Made by a program: the position numbers and the translations under genes. DNA of 64,000 nucleotides from UBA4582 sp013204195. Its GTDB lineage: Bacteria; Pseudomonadota; Gammaproteobacteria; Pseudomonadales; Azotimanducaceae. The notes under the pieces are model-generated. The model was given only the letters and a program-made list of their open reading frames with translations, was not told where the DNA came from and ran no database searches. The stretch lies in assembly GCA_963925735.1 (NCBI GenBank), contig CAWUUH010000005.1:124001-188000 (forward strand), written 5' to 3'. Of this stretch, positions 46,381-55,221 are shown in pieces (the stretch's first letter is position 1; the number at the start of each line of letters is the position of its first letter).

Positions 46381-48210
46381 ATGTGTGGAATTGTTGGCGC
46401 GGCAACGCGTAGAAATGTCGCCGGTATCTTACTGGAAGGCCTGCAGCGCCTAGAATACCGTGGTTATGATTCCGCGGGCTTATCGATAATTGATGCCAGC
46501 GGCCAGATCCAGCGTTTACGTCGAGTAGGTAAGGTCCAGGCGCTCGCGAGCGCCTGGCAAGCCGCGCCGGTGGATGGCCAACTGGGCATTTCCCATACTC
46601 GTTGGGCCACCCATGGCAAGCCGACGGAAGACAACGCGCATCCGCACCACTCCAGCAATGATGTGGCAGTCGTCCACAATGGGATTATCGAAAACCATGA
46701 GCCACTGCGAATCGCCCTCGTGGCTGCTGGCTATATATTTTCTAGCGATACCGACACCGAGGTGATCGCCCATCTGGTGCATCAAGAGGTCGCCAGTTGC
46801 GGTGACTTTCGTCTGGGTGTCGTCCAAGCGTTGGCTAAACTGAAGGGTGCCTACGCGGTGGCGGTCATTCATAAGGATTATCCATCGTCGATTATGGCAG
46901 CTCGGGTGGGCAGTCCTTTAGTTGTTGGCCTTGGCATTGGTGAGAATTACGTCGCCTCAGATCCTCAAGCCCTGCGCCCAGTTACCGATCGCTTTATCTT
47001 TTTGGATGAAGGCGAGATGGTCGAAGTGCAGGCCGACGGCATTATCTTTCATGGCACGAATACCGCCACGGTTGCGCAAAGAACGGTGCAAATTGATACG
47101 CGCATTGATGCCACGGACAAAGGCACTCATCGCCACTATATGACCAAAGAGATTTATGAGCAGCCCGAAACCGTCGCGGCGACATTAGAAGGTCGGGTCA
47201 CAGCCAAGCATGTGCTGGAAAGCGCCTTTGGCGTGAACGCCGGCGCGGTTTTTGCGAAAACCCAGGCGATTCAGATCGTGGCCTGTGGCAGTAGCTATTA
47301 TACCGGCCTGGTGGCGCGCTACTGGTTTGAAGAAATTGCCGGCATTCCCTGCAGTGTCGAAGTTGCCAGCGAATTTCGTTATCGCCAGGTTGCCGTCATC
47401 CCCGGTACGCTGCTGGTGACCATCTCTCAATCAGGTGAAACCGCCGATACCCTGGCGGCCTTGCGGAATGCGACAAACTCGAACTATGTGGCGAGCCTGT
47501 GCTTGTGTAATGTTGCCGATAGCAGCCTGGTCAGAGAGTCGGACTTATGCTTGTTGATTCACGCGGGACCAGAAATTTGTGTGGCCTCCACCAAGGCGTT
47601 TACCGCGCAGCTCGCCGATCTGTTGATGCTGGTGATTGTGATTGCCAAGTACCATGGTTTGGATGACGCGGCCGAGCAAAAGTTGGTGACGGCATTGCTG
47701 AGCGTTCCTGCCCAGATCCATCGAGCGCTGGCGTTAGATGATGCAATCAAGGTTGTTGCTCGACAGTTTGTGGATAAACAACATGCACTGTTTCTCGGTC
47801 GTGGCCCCCACTATCCTGTGGCGATGGAGGGTGCGCTCAAGCTCAAGGAGATTTCCTATATTCATGCGGAGGGCTATCCCAGTGGTGAGTTGAAGCATGG
47901 CCCGCTGGCCCTAGTCGATGCGAGCATGCCCGTGGTGGCGGTTGCCCCCACCGATGAGCTGTTAGACAAACTGAAATCTAACTTACAGGAAGTCAAAGCC
48001 AGAGGCGGTCAATTGATTGTTTTTGGTGACTCAGATCGGTTTGTTGACGAGGACGGCACTACCCTTGTTCACATGCCGCACTGTGACCCGGTGATCGCGC
48101 CGATTATCTATACCATACCCATGCAATTGTTGGCTTATCATGTGGCGGTAGCTAAGGGCACGGATGTAGATCAGCCTCGAAACCTCGCAAAATCGGTTAC
48201 GGTTGAATAG
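46381..48210 (+). CDS. glmS: Glutamine-fructose-6-phosphate aminotransferase
   Basis: First step of amino-sugar synthesis. The 609-residue protein begins MCGIVG with the catalytic Cys directly after the Met, has the glutaminase motifs GISHTRWATHG and HNGIIEN, two SIS sugar-isomerase domains (SQSGETADTLAAL; GRGPHYPVAMEGALKLKE) and the C-terminal DQPRNLAKSVTVE. No glmS ribozyme is expected or seen, since there is no intergenic space before the start. Confidence 0.98.
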   Translation: MCGIVGAATRRNVAGILLEGLQRLEYRGYDSAGLSIIDASGQIQRLRRVGKVQALASAWQAAPVDGQLGISHTRWATHGKPTEDNAHPHHSSNDVAVVHNGIIENHEPLRIALVAAGYIFSSDTDTEVIAHLVHQEVASCGDFRLGVVQALAKLKGAYAVAVIHKDYPSSIMAARVGSPLVVGLGIGENYVASDPQALRPVTDRFIFLDEGEMVEVQADGIIFHGTNTATVAQRTVQIDTRIDATDKGTHRHYMTKEIYEQPETVAATLEGRVTAKHVLESAFGVNAGAVFAKTQAIQIVACGSSYYTGLVARYWFEEIAGIPCSVEVASEFRYRQVAVIPGTLLVTISQSGETADTLAALRNATNSNYVASLCLCNVADSSLVRESDLCLLIHAGPEICVASTKAFTAQLADLLMLVIVIAKYHGLDDAAEQKLVTALLSVPAQIHRALALDDAIKVVARQFVDKQHALFLGRGPHYPVAMEGALKLKEISYIHAEGYPSGELKHGPLALVDASMPVVAVAPTDELLDKLKSNLQEVKARGGQLIVFGDSDRFVDEDGTTLVHMPHCDPVIAPIIYTIPMQLLAYHVAVAKGTDVDQPRNLAKSVTVE

Positions 48211-48313
48211 GTTCTATATCAGTTTTTTCATATAAGGGAAAAACCTAAAAAGGTTACTCGAAAAAAGTGTGACTAACGCGCATTCATGATGCTTGCATAG
48301 GGAAATATTTACA

Positions 48314-50551
48314 TTGGTTGTATCCGATATCCTCGATTCTTTGAATGAGTACCAACGTCAGGCCGTGTCTGCACCTACCGGAAGTTACCTGATTTTGGCG
48401 GGCGCCGGCAGTGGTAAAACCCGAGTGCTGACTCACCGAATCGCCTGGCTGATTCAGACTCACGGGGTTTCCCCTCACGGTATTCTCGCGGTGACCTTCA
48501 CCAATAAGGCGGCAGCGGAAATGCGCGCCCGAATAGAGTCGTTGATGGAAACTCCCTTGCGGGGCATGTGGGTCGGCACCTTTCATGGCATTGCTCACCG
48601 ATTGTTACGGGCGCATTGGCAGGAAGCAAAACTCAACCAGAACTTCCAGATCCTTGATGGCGACGACCAGTTGCGACTGGTAAAGCGCGTGTTAGCAAGC
48701 CTTGATCTGGATGAAAAAAAATGGCCTGCCCGCCAGGCTCTTTGGTACATCAATGCGCAAAAAGACGAGGGCCTGCGACCTCGCCATATCGAAGATTTTG
48801 GCGATCTATATATCAAAACGCACGTGCAAATTTATGCGGCCTATGAGACCGCCTGTGAGCGCGGCGGGATGGTGGATTTTGCTGAATTGCTGCTTCGGGC
48901 TCATGAGTTATGGCTGAACAATCCTCGTCTACTGCAGCACTATCAACAACGATTTTCGCAACTGCTGGTGGACGAGTTTCAGGATACCAATACGATTCAG
49001 TACGCCTGGATTCGTTTACTCGCCGGTGATCGAAATAACATTCTCGTGGTTGGTGATGATGATCAATCTATCTATGGCTGGCGCGGCGCGAAAATAGAAA
49101 ATATTCAAAAATTCACCACTGATTTCCCGGCCAGTGAAATGATCCGCCTAGAGCAAAATTATCGGTCGACGGGATCGATTCTCAAGGCCGCTAATGGTTT
49201 GATTAGCTCAAATGCGGGTCGCTTGGGTAAGGAACTCTGGACTGAAGCGGCCGACGGCGAGCGTATTAATTTGTATGCGGCGTTTAACGAGATTGATGAG
49301 GCGCGATATATTGTCGAGCGCATCAAAGACTGGGTCGCGCAGGGTAATAGCTACACGGAGTGCGCTATCCTTTATCGTTCCAACGCACAATCACGGGTGC
49401 TGGAAGAAGCCCTACTTCGCAGTCAACTGCCCTATCGGATTTATGGCGGTCAGCGGTTCTTTGAGCGTATGGAAATTCGCAATGTCCTGGCCTACATGCG
49501 CCTGCTGGGTAACAAGGACGCCGATGCTTCTTTCGAGCGGGTGGTCAATACGCCGAGTCGAGGTATTGGCGATCGTACGATCGAAGAGATCCGGCAGCTC
49601 GCTAGAAGCCAAAATATCTCGATGTGGCAAGCGGCTATCTTGCTCAAGGATCAGGGCAAAGTAACGGGTCGGACAAAAAATGCCATTCAAGGTTTTATTA
49701 CGCTGATCGAAGAGATGGATGCAGCAACAGCAGATTTAGAGCTTGCCGAACTTTGTGAAATCGTTATACAGATGTCTGAGCTGCGGGAATATTACGAGAA
49801 AGAACGAGGTGAGCGCGGTCAAGCTCGGCTTGAGAATCTGCAAGAGTTGGTTACTGCGGCGCGAACCTTTGATCCGGATTCCGGGGTCGACTTTGATGAT
49901 CCCGACGAGGTAGCGCCATTGTCGCTATTTGATGATTTCCTGAACCATGCGGCTTTGGAGTCGGGCGAGGGACAAGGTGATATCCATCAGGATTGTGTTC
50001 AATTGATGACTCTGCACAGTGCCAAGGGTCTTGAGTTTCCTTTGGTATTTCTCGGCGGCATGGAAGAAGGCTTGTTCCCCCACAAGATGTCTTTGGAAGA
50101 ACCGGGACGGCTCGAAGAAGAGCGCAGACTTTGCTACGTTGGCGTTACGCGTGCCATGCAACAGCTCTATCTGACCTATGCAGAATCTCGCCGAATCAAC
50201 GGCTCAGAAACCTATAACCGTGTGTCTCGATTTGTCAGTGAGATTCCCAGTGAAATGGTCCAGGAAGTCAGGGCGCAACAATCTATCAGCCGGCCCGCCT
50301 ATACCAGTAGTTTTAGCGCCGCGCGACCAATGCCGAGTCGGGTGAATATCAATAGCATGCGGTCATTCGCCGATGCCGAACTGGGTGGTACTAACCTTAA
50401 ATTAGGCCAGCGAGTTGTTCATGCTAAATTCGGCGAAGGCGTTGTGATCAACTATGAAGGTGAGGGTAAGCAGGCTCGAATCCAAGTCAACTTCAATCAA
50501 GAAGGTAGCAAGTGGTTGATGATGGCTTACGCGAATCTGCAGCCCGCTTGA
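48314..50551 (+). CDS. uvrD: DNA helicase II UvrD
   Basis: SF1A 3'-5' helicase of nucleotide-excision and mismatch repair. The 745-residue protein has Walker A AGAGSGKTRVLTHRIAWL, VTFTNKAAAEMR, VDEFQDTN, GDDDQSIYGWRGA, LEQNYRST, MTLHSAKGLEFP and VGVTRAMQ, plus the C-terminal LGQRVVHAKFGEG Tudor-like region, which points to UvrD rather than Rep. I use the TTG at 48314, which aligns exactly with the E. coli start (VSDILDSLN against VSYLLDSLN). The 103 bases after glmS hold only weak A/T-rich hairpins. Confidence 0.95.
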   Translation: MVVSDILDSLNEYQRQAVSAPTGSYLILAGAGSGKTRVLTHRIAWLIQTHGVSPHGILAVTFTNKAAAEMRARIESLMETPLRGMWVGTFHGIAHRLLRAHWQEAKLNQNFQILDGDDQLRLVKRVLASLDLDEKKWPARQALWYINAQKDEGLRPRHIEDFGDLYIKTHVQIYAAYETACERGGMVDFAELLLRAHELWLNNPRLLQHYQQRFSQLLVDEFQDTNTIQYAWIRLLAGDRNNILVVGDDDQSIYGWRGAKIENIQKFTTDFPASEMIRLEQNYRSTGSILKAANGLISSNAGRLGKELWTEAADGERINLYAAFNEIDEARYIVERIKDWVAQGNSYTECAILYRSNAQSRVLEEALLRSQLPYRIYGGQRFFERMEIRNVLAYMRLLGNKDADASFERVVNTPSRGIGDRTIEEIRQLARSQNISMWQAAILLKDQGKVTGRTKNAIQGFITLIEEMDAATADLELAELCEIVIQMSELREYYEKERGERGQARLENLQELVTAARTFDPDSGVDFDDPDEVAPLSLFDDFLNHAALESGEGQGDIHQDCVQLMTLHSAKGLEFPLVFLGGMEEGLFPHKMSLEEPGRLEEERRLCYVGVTRAMQQLYLTYAESRRINGSETYNRVSRFVSEIPSEMVQEVRAQQSISRPAYTSSFSAARPMPSRVNINSMRSFADAELGGTNLKLGQRVVHAKFGEGVVINYEGEGKQARIQVNFNQEGSKWLMMAYANLQPA

Positions 50552-50577
50552 GCCAGCCTTTTCATCAGGACATTATT

Positions 50578-51696
50578 ATGTGCAAAAAAATATTGCTCGT
50601 CTGCATGCTCGTTAGCTTCGGTGCCTTGTCGGGTTGTGGCGAAAACGATGCTGTAAAGGGGCCAGAAAACAGCGCGACTCGGTCAGATAAAATTTACCAT
50701 TGGCGGATGGTGACTACCTGGCCAAAAAACCTGCCAGGCCTTGGCGTTGCGCCCGTGCGCATGGCAGAGATGATTTCGACGATGAGCAATGGTCGACTGA
50801 ATATTACGGTCTACGGTGCGGGTGAACTGGTGCCGGCGATGGGTGTCTTCGATGCGGTGTCTCTGGGTAATGTCGAGATGGGCCATGGTGCGGCTTACTA
50901 CTGGAAGGGTAAGCTGCCAGCAGCATCATTTTTTACCGCGGTGCCCTTTGGCTTGACGGCCCAAGAAATGAATGGCTGGTTGTTACACGGTGGCGGCATG
51001 GCACTGTGGGAAGAGCTGTATGCGCCGTTCAACTTGATCCCTCTGGCTGGGGGCAATACCGGCGTGCAAATGGCTGGGTGGTTTAATAAGGAAATCAATT
51101 CTCTCGAGGACCTGCAAGGCCTGAAGATGCGTATTCCCGGCCTCGGTGGCGAAGTCTTCCAGCGGGCCGGTGGCACAGCGGTCAACATTCCCGGTGGTGA
51201 AATCTATACCAGTTTGCAGACCGGTACGATTGATGCGACAGAATGGGTCGGTCCCTACAACGACTTGGCTTTTGGCTTACATCAGGTGGCCAAGTATTAC
51301 TACTATCCGGGTTGGCAGGAGCCGGGTCCGACACTGGAAATCATTGTCAACAAGGCAGCGATGAGCAGCCTGCCGGCAGATTTGCAGGAAATTGTCAGAG
51401 TCGCCAGTCGCGCAATGAATGACGATATGCTCGCTGAGTTCACCACGCGGAATAATGCGGCCCTAGAGGAGTTGGTGAATAAACACCACGTCCAGTTACG
51501 ACGCTTACCTGATGATGTGCTGGCTAAACTGAAAGTCATATCTGCGGAGGTGGTCAAGAGCATCGCTCAAGACGATGAGCTGGCGCAGCGGATTTACCGG
51601 TCCTATGATCGTTACCGAACGCAGGTGATGAGCTATCATGAGATATCCGAGCGTGCCTACATCAATGCGCGGGCGACGCAACCGCCCGCGCATTGA
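50578..51696 (+). CDS. TRAP transporter solute-binding lipoprotein (DctP/TakP-like)
   Basis: Extracytoplasmic binding subunit of a TRAP transporter. The 372-residue precursor has a lipoprotein signal (LVCMLVSFGALSGC, lipobox LSGC) followed by the DctP fold: TTWPKNLPGLGVAP, GGNTGVQMAGWF, LKMRIPGLGGEVFQRAG with the conserved ligand-binding arginine, and DATEWVGPYND. The sequence resembles the branch described for alpha-keto acids, mannitol or chloroaromatics (TakP/FcbT type); the ligand cannot be read off. I start at the ATG at 50578, where the signal peptide begins. The gene converges on the dctM/dctQ genes, an unusual layout for a TRAP system. Confidence 0.88.
   Translation: MCKKILLVCMLVSFGALSGCGENDAVKGPENSATRSDKIYHWRMVTTWPKNLPGLGVAPVRMAEMISTMSNGRLNITVYGAGELVPAMGVFDAVSLGNVEMGHGAAYYWKGKLPAASFFTAVPFGLTAQEMNGWLLHGGGMALWEELYAPFNLIPLAGGNTGVQMAGWFNKEINSLEDLQGLKMRIPGLGGEVFQRAGGTAVNIPGGEIYTSLQTGTIDATEWVGPYNDLAFGLHQVAKYYYYPGWQEPGPTLEIIVNKAAMSSLPADLQEIVRVASRAMNDDMLAEFTTRNNAALEELVNKHHVQLRRLPDDVLAKLKVISAEVVKSIAQDDELAQRIYRSYDRYRTQVMSYHEISERAYINARATQPPAH
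51663..51695. terminator. GC-rich 13-bp hairpin at the dctP/dctM convergent junction
   Basis: CAATGCGCGGGCG (51663-51675) pairs perfectly with CGCCCGCGCATTG (51683-51695) around a seven-base loop. It covers the last codons and stop of the binding-protein gene, seven bases before the end of dctM on the other strand. There is no clean T-run, so it may act as a two-way pause or RNA stabiliser. Confidence 0.5.
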
Positions 51697-51702
51697 GTCA
51701 GC

Positions 51703-53070
51703 TTATTTCGGAAATAGTACGCTGGGCAGCCAGGTCGCCAGACCCGGCTGCCAAGTTAACAGGACCAGCAGCAATATCTGCATCATGATAAAAGGCACCA
51801 CCCCTCGGTAAATCTGCACTGTGCTGATGGATAATGGCGCAACCCCGCGTAGATAAAACAGGGCAAATCCAAAGGGCGGTGTCAGGAAGGAAGTTTGCAG
51901 GTTTACCGCGATCATGATGCCCAGCCAGATCGGATCAACGCCCATGGCCATGAGTATGGGGCCGACAATGGGCACGACCACAAAGGTAATCTCAATAAAG
52001 TCGAGAATAAAGCCGAGCAGAAAAATCACGAGCATGACGATGGCGGTCGCGCCGATCACGCCGCCGGGCATCTCGGTAAATAACGCCTGAACCAGCTCAT
52101 CACCGCCAAAGCCTCGGAATACCAAAGAGAACAATGAGGCGCCGACGAGAATAAAAAACACCATGGCGGTGGTTCGGGTCGTGGATCGGCCGATGTCCAT
52201 AAATTGGGCCCTGTCCACGTTTCGACTCAATAGTGCCAGGATAAAGGCGCCTAGAGCCCCCACCCCGGCGGCCTCCGTCGGGGTAGCGATGCCGGTCAAA
52301 ATGGATCCCAGGACTGACAAGATGAGTAATAACGGTGGCAGGATACTGTGAAGAATTTCTTGCAACGTAACCGATTCGGTTGCAACTGGGGGGGCGCGAT
52401 GGGGCGACAGTATGGCGGTGCCCATAATATAAAGCAGATAAAAAACCACCAGACACAAGCCAGGTAATATCGCGCCGGCAAATAGGTCGCCCACCGAGAC
52501 AGTTTGAGGGCTAAATATACCCATGCTGAGCTGTGCCTGTTGGTAGGCATTGCCCAGCACATCGCCGAGCAGCACCAGGGCAATGGAGGGTGGAATAATT
52601 TGACCCAGAGTCCCCGTTGCGCAGATAGTGCCAGTGGCAAGCACTGGGTCATAGTTTGCCTTGAGCATGCTGGGCAGCGCCATCAAGCCCATTGTCACGA
52701 CCGTGGCGCCGACGATGCCGGTGCTCGCGGCCATCAACATACCCACGACAGTGACAGCGATGCCCAAGCCGCCGGGTAAGTGACCGAACAACTTGCTCAT
52801 GGTCTCCAGTAGTCGTTCGGCGATCTTCGAGCGCTCCAGGATGACACCCATCAGAATAAACAGCGGTACCGCCATTAACGTCTGATTCGTCATGATGCCA
52901 AACAAGCGATTCGGTGTGGCCGATAGCAGGGCCGGATTAAATTCACCGGTCATAATGCCGATGCCAGCGGCTAACAGGGCGGTGCCGGCCAGAGTGATTG
53001 CCACGGGGTAGCCGAGGAGCAGAAAGCCGAAAGCCGCGACAAACATGAGTAAACCAGCGTATTCAGCCAT
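51703..53070 (-). CDS. dctM: TRAP transporter large permease subunit (DctM-like)
   Basis: Ion-coupled transport subunit of the TRAP system. The 455-residue protein is a polytopic membrane protein with about 12 hydrophobic segments and the family motifs PLFILMGVILERS, GLMALPSMLKANYDP, ATGTLGQIIPPSI, and FILDFIEITFVVVPIVGPI near the end. Starts eight bases inside the dctQ stop, so dctQ-dctM are translationally coupled. The size and sequence match the long-loop DctM of the FcbT3 type. Confidence 0.93.
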   Translation of the reverse strand: MAEYAGLLMFVAAFGFLLLGYPVAITLAGTALLAAGIGIMTGEFNPALLSATPNRLFGIMTNQTLMAVPLFILMGVILERSKIAERLLETMSKLFGHLPGGLGIAVTVVGMLMAASTGIVGATVVTMGLMALPSMLKANYDPVLATGTICATGTLGQIIPPSIALVLLGDVLGNAYQQAQLSMGIFSPQTVSVGDLFAGAILPGLCLVVFYLLYIMGTAILSPHRAPPVATESVTLQEILHSILPPLLLILSVLGSILTGIATPTEAAGVGALGAFILALLSRNVDRAQFMDIGRSTTRTTAMVFFILVGASLFSLVFRGFGGDELVQALFTEMPGGVIGATAIVMLVIFLLGFILDFIEITFVVVPIVGPILMAMGVDPIWLGIMIAVNLQTSFLTPPFGFALFYLRGVAPLSISTVQIYRGVVPFIMMQILLLVLLTWQPGLATWLPSVLFPK

Positions 53071-53587
53071 CGACGTTAGAGACTCTCGGCAGTGGTGGGC
53101 GATGGGTTGGCGTGGCTAATAGTTGTATCAGACGGGCAATTTCGGCGATACCCTGGATGCCCAGGAGCCCCGCCATCAGCGGTATAAGTCCCTTCATTAG
53201 GTACACGCCAGGCAGGCCGCCGGGTTCTGCTGAGCCCTCCTGCAGGCGCCAGGACAATGCGACATAGTCCAGGCTGGTGACAAAGATGAAAAGGCTTAAG
53301 GGCAGCAGAAAGACGATGGCGCCTAAAAGGTCAATGATCGCCTGGCCACGCAGGGACAAGCGTTGATAGATAATGTCGACGCGCACATGGGCATCCGCGC
53401 GCAAGGTATAGGCAATGCCCAGCATGAAAATACTGGCGTGAATATAGAGTATGAGTTCGGTGACAGGAATGAGGCCGACATTCAAGACATAGCGTGCTAT
53501 TACGACCGCACAGGTGAGCAACATCATCACGAAGGTCAGTGGCGCGATCAGGTGGCCTGTCCAGTCGGCAACGCGGTTGAAGGTCAT
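53063..53587 (-). CDS. dctQ: TRAP transporter small permease subunit (DctQ-like)
   Basis: Small four-helix membrane subunit of the TRAP transporter. About 174 residues from the ATG at 53585-53587, with four hydrophobic segments and the DctQ-type arrangement VARY/ARYVLNVGLIPVTELILYIH and RADAHVRVDIIY. The frame is open to 53764, but those extra residues are not hydrophobic and look unlike DctQ, so I exclude them; a TTG at 53602 is another possible start. No clear ribosome-binding site is seen. Divergent from the P450 gene. Confidence 0.85.
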   Translation of the reverse strand: MTFNRVADWTGHLIAPLTFVMMLLTCAVVIARYVLNVGLIPVTELILYIHASIFMLGIAYTLRADAHVRVDIIYQRLSLRGQAIIDLLGAIVFLLPLSLFIFVTSLDYVALSWRLQEGSAEPGGLPGVYLMKGLIPLMAGLLGIQGIAEIARLIQLLATPTHRPPLPRVSNVDG

Positions 53588-53798
53588 CAGGAAACGAAGC
53601 AATGGATGCGCTCGGTTTTTGCGAAAAGGTGAGTCTAGCACAGGGTTTGCAGCGTGGCAGCGGTTCGATAGCGCCGATCGGTAGTGAGTCACCGCGCCCT
53701 GAATGAGGATCGCTAAAGCACGCTTAAATTCGATGCAACTGTCCCGAGCACCATTGATCATCAAATCAAACCGACAAAAGGATTTTGTAGATCAACAG

Positions 53799-53813
53799 AC
53801 CTAAAAGTTAGGT
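53799..53813. promoter_or_regulatory. Inverted repeat upstream of the P450 gene (candidate operator 1)
   Basis: ACCTAA-AAG-TTAGGT, perfect six-base arms around a three-base spacer, about 95 bases before the CYP153 start and between the divergent dctQ and P450 genes. Shape fits a dimeric regulator's site; no regulator gene lies nearby. Confidence 0.4.
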
Positions 53814-53839
53814 AAACTGTCGGCGACATCGCGATCTCT

Positions 53840-53862
53840 GTCGATTGTCGCTATCAATCGAC
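53840..53862. promoter_or_regulatory. Inverted repeat upstream of the P450 gene (candidate operator 2)
   Basis: GTCGATTG and CAATCGAC, perfect eight-base arms around a seven-base spacer, about 45 bases before the CYP153 start. It could be an operator or a hairpin in the mRNA leader. Confidence 0.4.
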
Positions 53863-53906
53863 CTTATCAATATCAATCTAACCCAGAAAGCTAAACGAGG
53901 CCCACC

Positions 53907-55184
53907 ATGAGCGAAGCCAAATCCAACGTTGCAATGCCCCAGGCTGAGATCCCATCGGCTTACGACATACCGCTTGAAGACATTATGCCGATCAACGCCA
54001 GGCTCTGGAGCGAACATAAATGGATTGAATATTTTGAGCGCCTGCGAGCCGAGGACCCAGTCCATTTCAATTATTCTGATATCGCCGGGCGCTTCTGGTC
54101 GTTGACAAAATACGAAGATATCAAAAAAGTTGATTCGGATTGGCAAAATTTCAGCTCAGCTAATGGTATTACCCTGGGCTTGCCCGTTGATGCAGACCTG
54201 CCCGAGGGGGCCTTGGGTATTACCACCTTTATCGCCCAAGACCCGCCAGTACATGACGTACAGCGTAAAACGGTGTCGCGCGCAGTCGCGCCGAACAATT
54301 TGGTGGCGATGGAAGCCCTCATCCGTGAGCGTACCTGTCGAGTGCTAGATGCTTTACCCGAGGGTGAAACCTTTGACTGGGTTGATACCGTTTCTATCGA
54401 GCTGACTACCATGATGCTGGCAACCCTGTTCGACTTTCCCTTTGAAGACCGCCGCAAGCTGACCCGCTGGTCCGATGTCACCTTTGCCATTCCTCAGCCT
54501 GGCGGCATTATTGAGTCTGAGGAAGAGCGGCGCGCAGAGCTGTTAGAGTGCCTGGCGTATTTCACTCAGCTGCGTGAAGAGCGACTCAAAAACCCGGGAA
54601 GCGATCTGGTTTCTATGTTGGCGCATGGTGAGGATACCAAGGATATGTCGCCGATGAATTATCTGGGTAACCTGTTGCTCTTGATCGTCGGTGGTAATGA
54701 CACCACCAGAAACAGCATGACGGGCAGCGTCTATGCCTTGAACCAGTTCCCTGACCAGTACGACAAGCTGATCGCCAAGCCTGAGCTCATTCCACAAATG
54801 GTGGCAGAGCTGATTCGGTGGCAGACACCGCTGGCCTACATGCGTAGGACGGCTAATAACGACTGCGAAATTGGCGGCAAGCAGATCAAACAAGGCGACC
54901 AGATTTTAATGTGGTACGCCTCCGGTAACCGCGATGCAGCGGTTTTTGATAACGCCAACGAGTTGGATATTGAGCGACCGAATGCCCGCCAGCACCTGTC
55001 CTTTGGTTTCGGCATCCATCGCTGTATGGGTAACCGCCTAGCTGAAATGCAGTTACGTATTCTGTGGGAAGAAATATTGACTCGGTTTGAAAAAATCGAG
55101 GTCCAGGCGGAGCCGCAAAGAACCTTCTCTTCTTTCGTTAATGGCTATACCTACTTGCCAGTCAAGGTGACGCGTAAAAAATAA
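53907..55184 (+). CDS. Cytochrome P450, CYP153-type alkane terminal hydroxylase
   Basis: Soluble bacterial P450 of 425 residues. I helix GGNDTTRNSMTG, ExxR (ELIRWQTPLAYMRR), and haem-binding FGFGIHRCMGNRLAE with ligand Cys373. Long identical runs to the CYP153A proteins of Marinobacter and Alcanivorax as I remember them (FIAQDPPVHDVQRKTV, LLLIVGGNDTTRNS, MWYASGNRD) make the family assignment strong. CYP153A enzymes hydroxylate the terminal carbon of medium-chain alkanes or fatty acids. The usual ferredoxin and ferredoxin-reductase partners are not adjacent; the gene stands alone between TRAP genes and a decayed DUF1501 gene. Actual substrate is not shown by the sequence. Confidence 0.9.
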   Translation: MSEAKSNVAMPQAEIPSAYDIPLEDIMPINARLWSEHKWIEYFERLRAEDPVHFNYSDIAGRFWSLTKYEDIKKVDSDWQNFSSANGITLGLPVDADLPEGALGITTFIAQDPPVHDVQRKTVSRAVAPNNLVAMEALIRERTCRVLDALPEGETFDWVDTVSIELTTMMLATLFDFPFEDRRKLTRWSDVTFAIPQPGGIIESEEERRAELLECLAYFTQLREERLKNPGSDLVSMLAHGEDTKDMSPMNYLGNLLLLIVGGNDTTRNSMTGSVYALNQFPDQYDKLIAKPELIPQMVAELIRWQTPLAYMRRTANNDCEIGGKQIKQGDQILMWYASGNRDAAVFDNANELDIERPNARQHLSFGFGIHRCMGNRLAEMQLRILWEEILTRFEKIEVQAEPQRTFSSFVNGYTYLPVKVTRKK

Positions 55185-55189
55185 TGCCA

Positions 55190-55221
55190 GAGGCAGCTCG
55201 CTGAATTCAGCAAGCTGCCTC
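55190..55221. terminator. Hairpin downstream of the P450 gene
   Basis: GAGGCAGCT (55190-55198) pairs with AGCTGCCTC (55213-55221), enclosing the palindrome GCTGAATTCAGC (55200-55211), with one mismatch between. It starts five bases after the P450 stop. No T-run follows; instead the right arm runs into an 11-bp tandem repeat. Confidence 0.5.

Noticed and set aside
48236..48262. Possible terminator between glmS and uvrD (AACC-TAAAAA-GGTT)
   Set aside because: The stem is only four pairs and the A/T-rich flanks give no clear U-tract after it.
53588..53764. N-terminal extension of the DctQ frame
   Set aside because: The extra 59 residues are polar and unlike DctQ proteins, which begin close to the first membrane helix.
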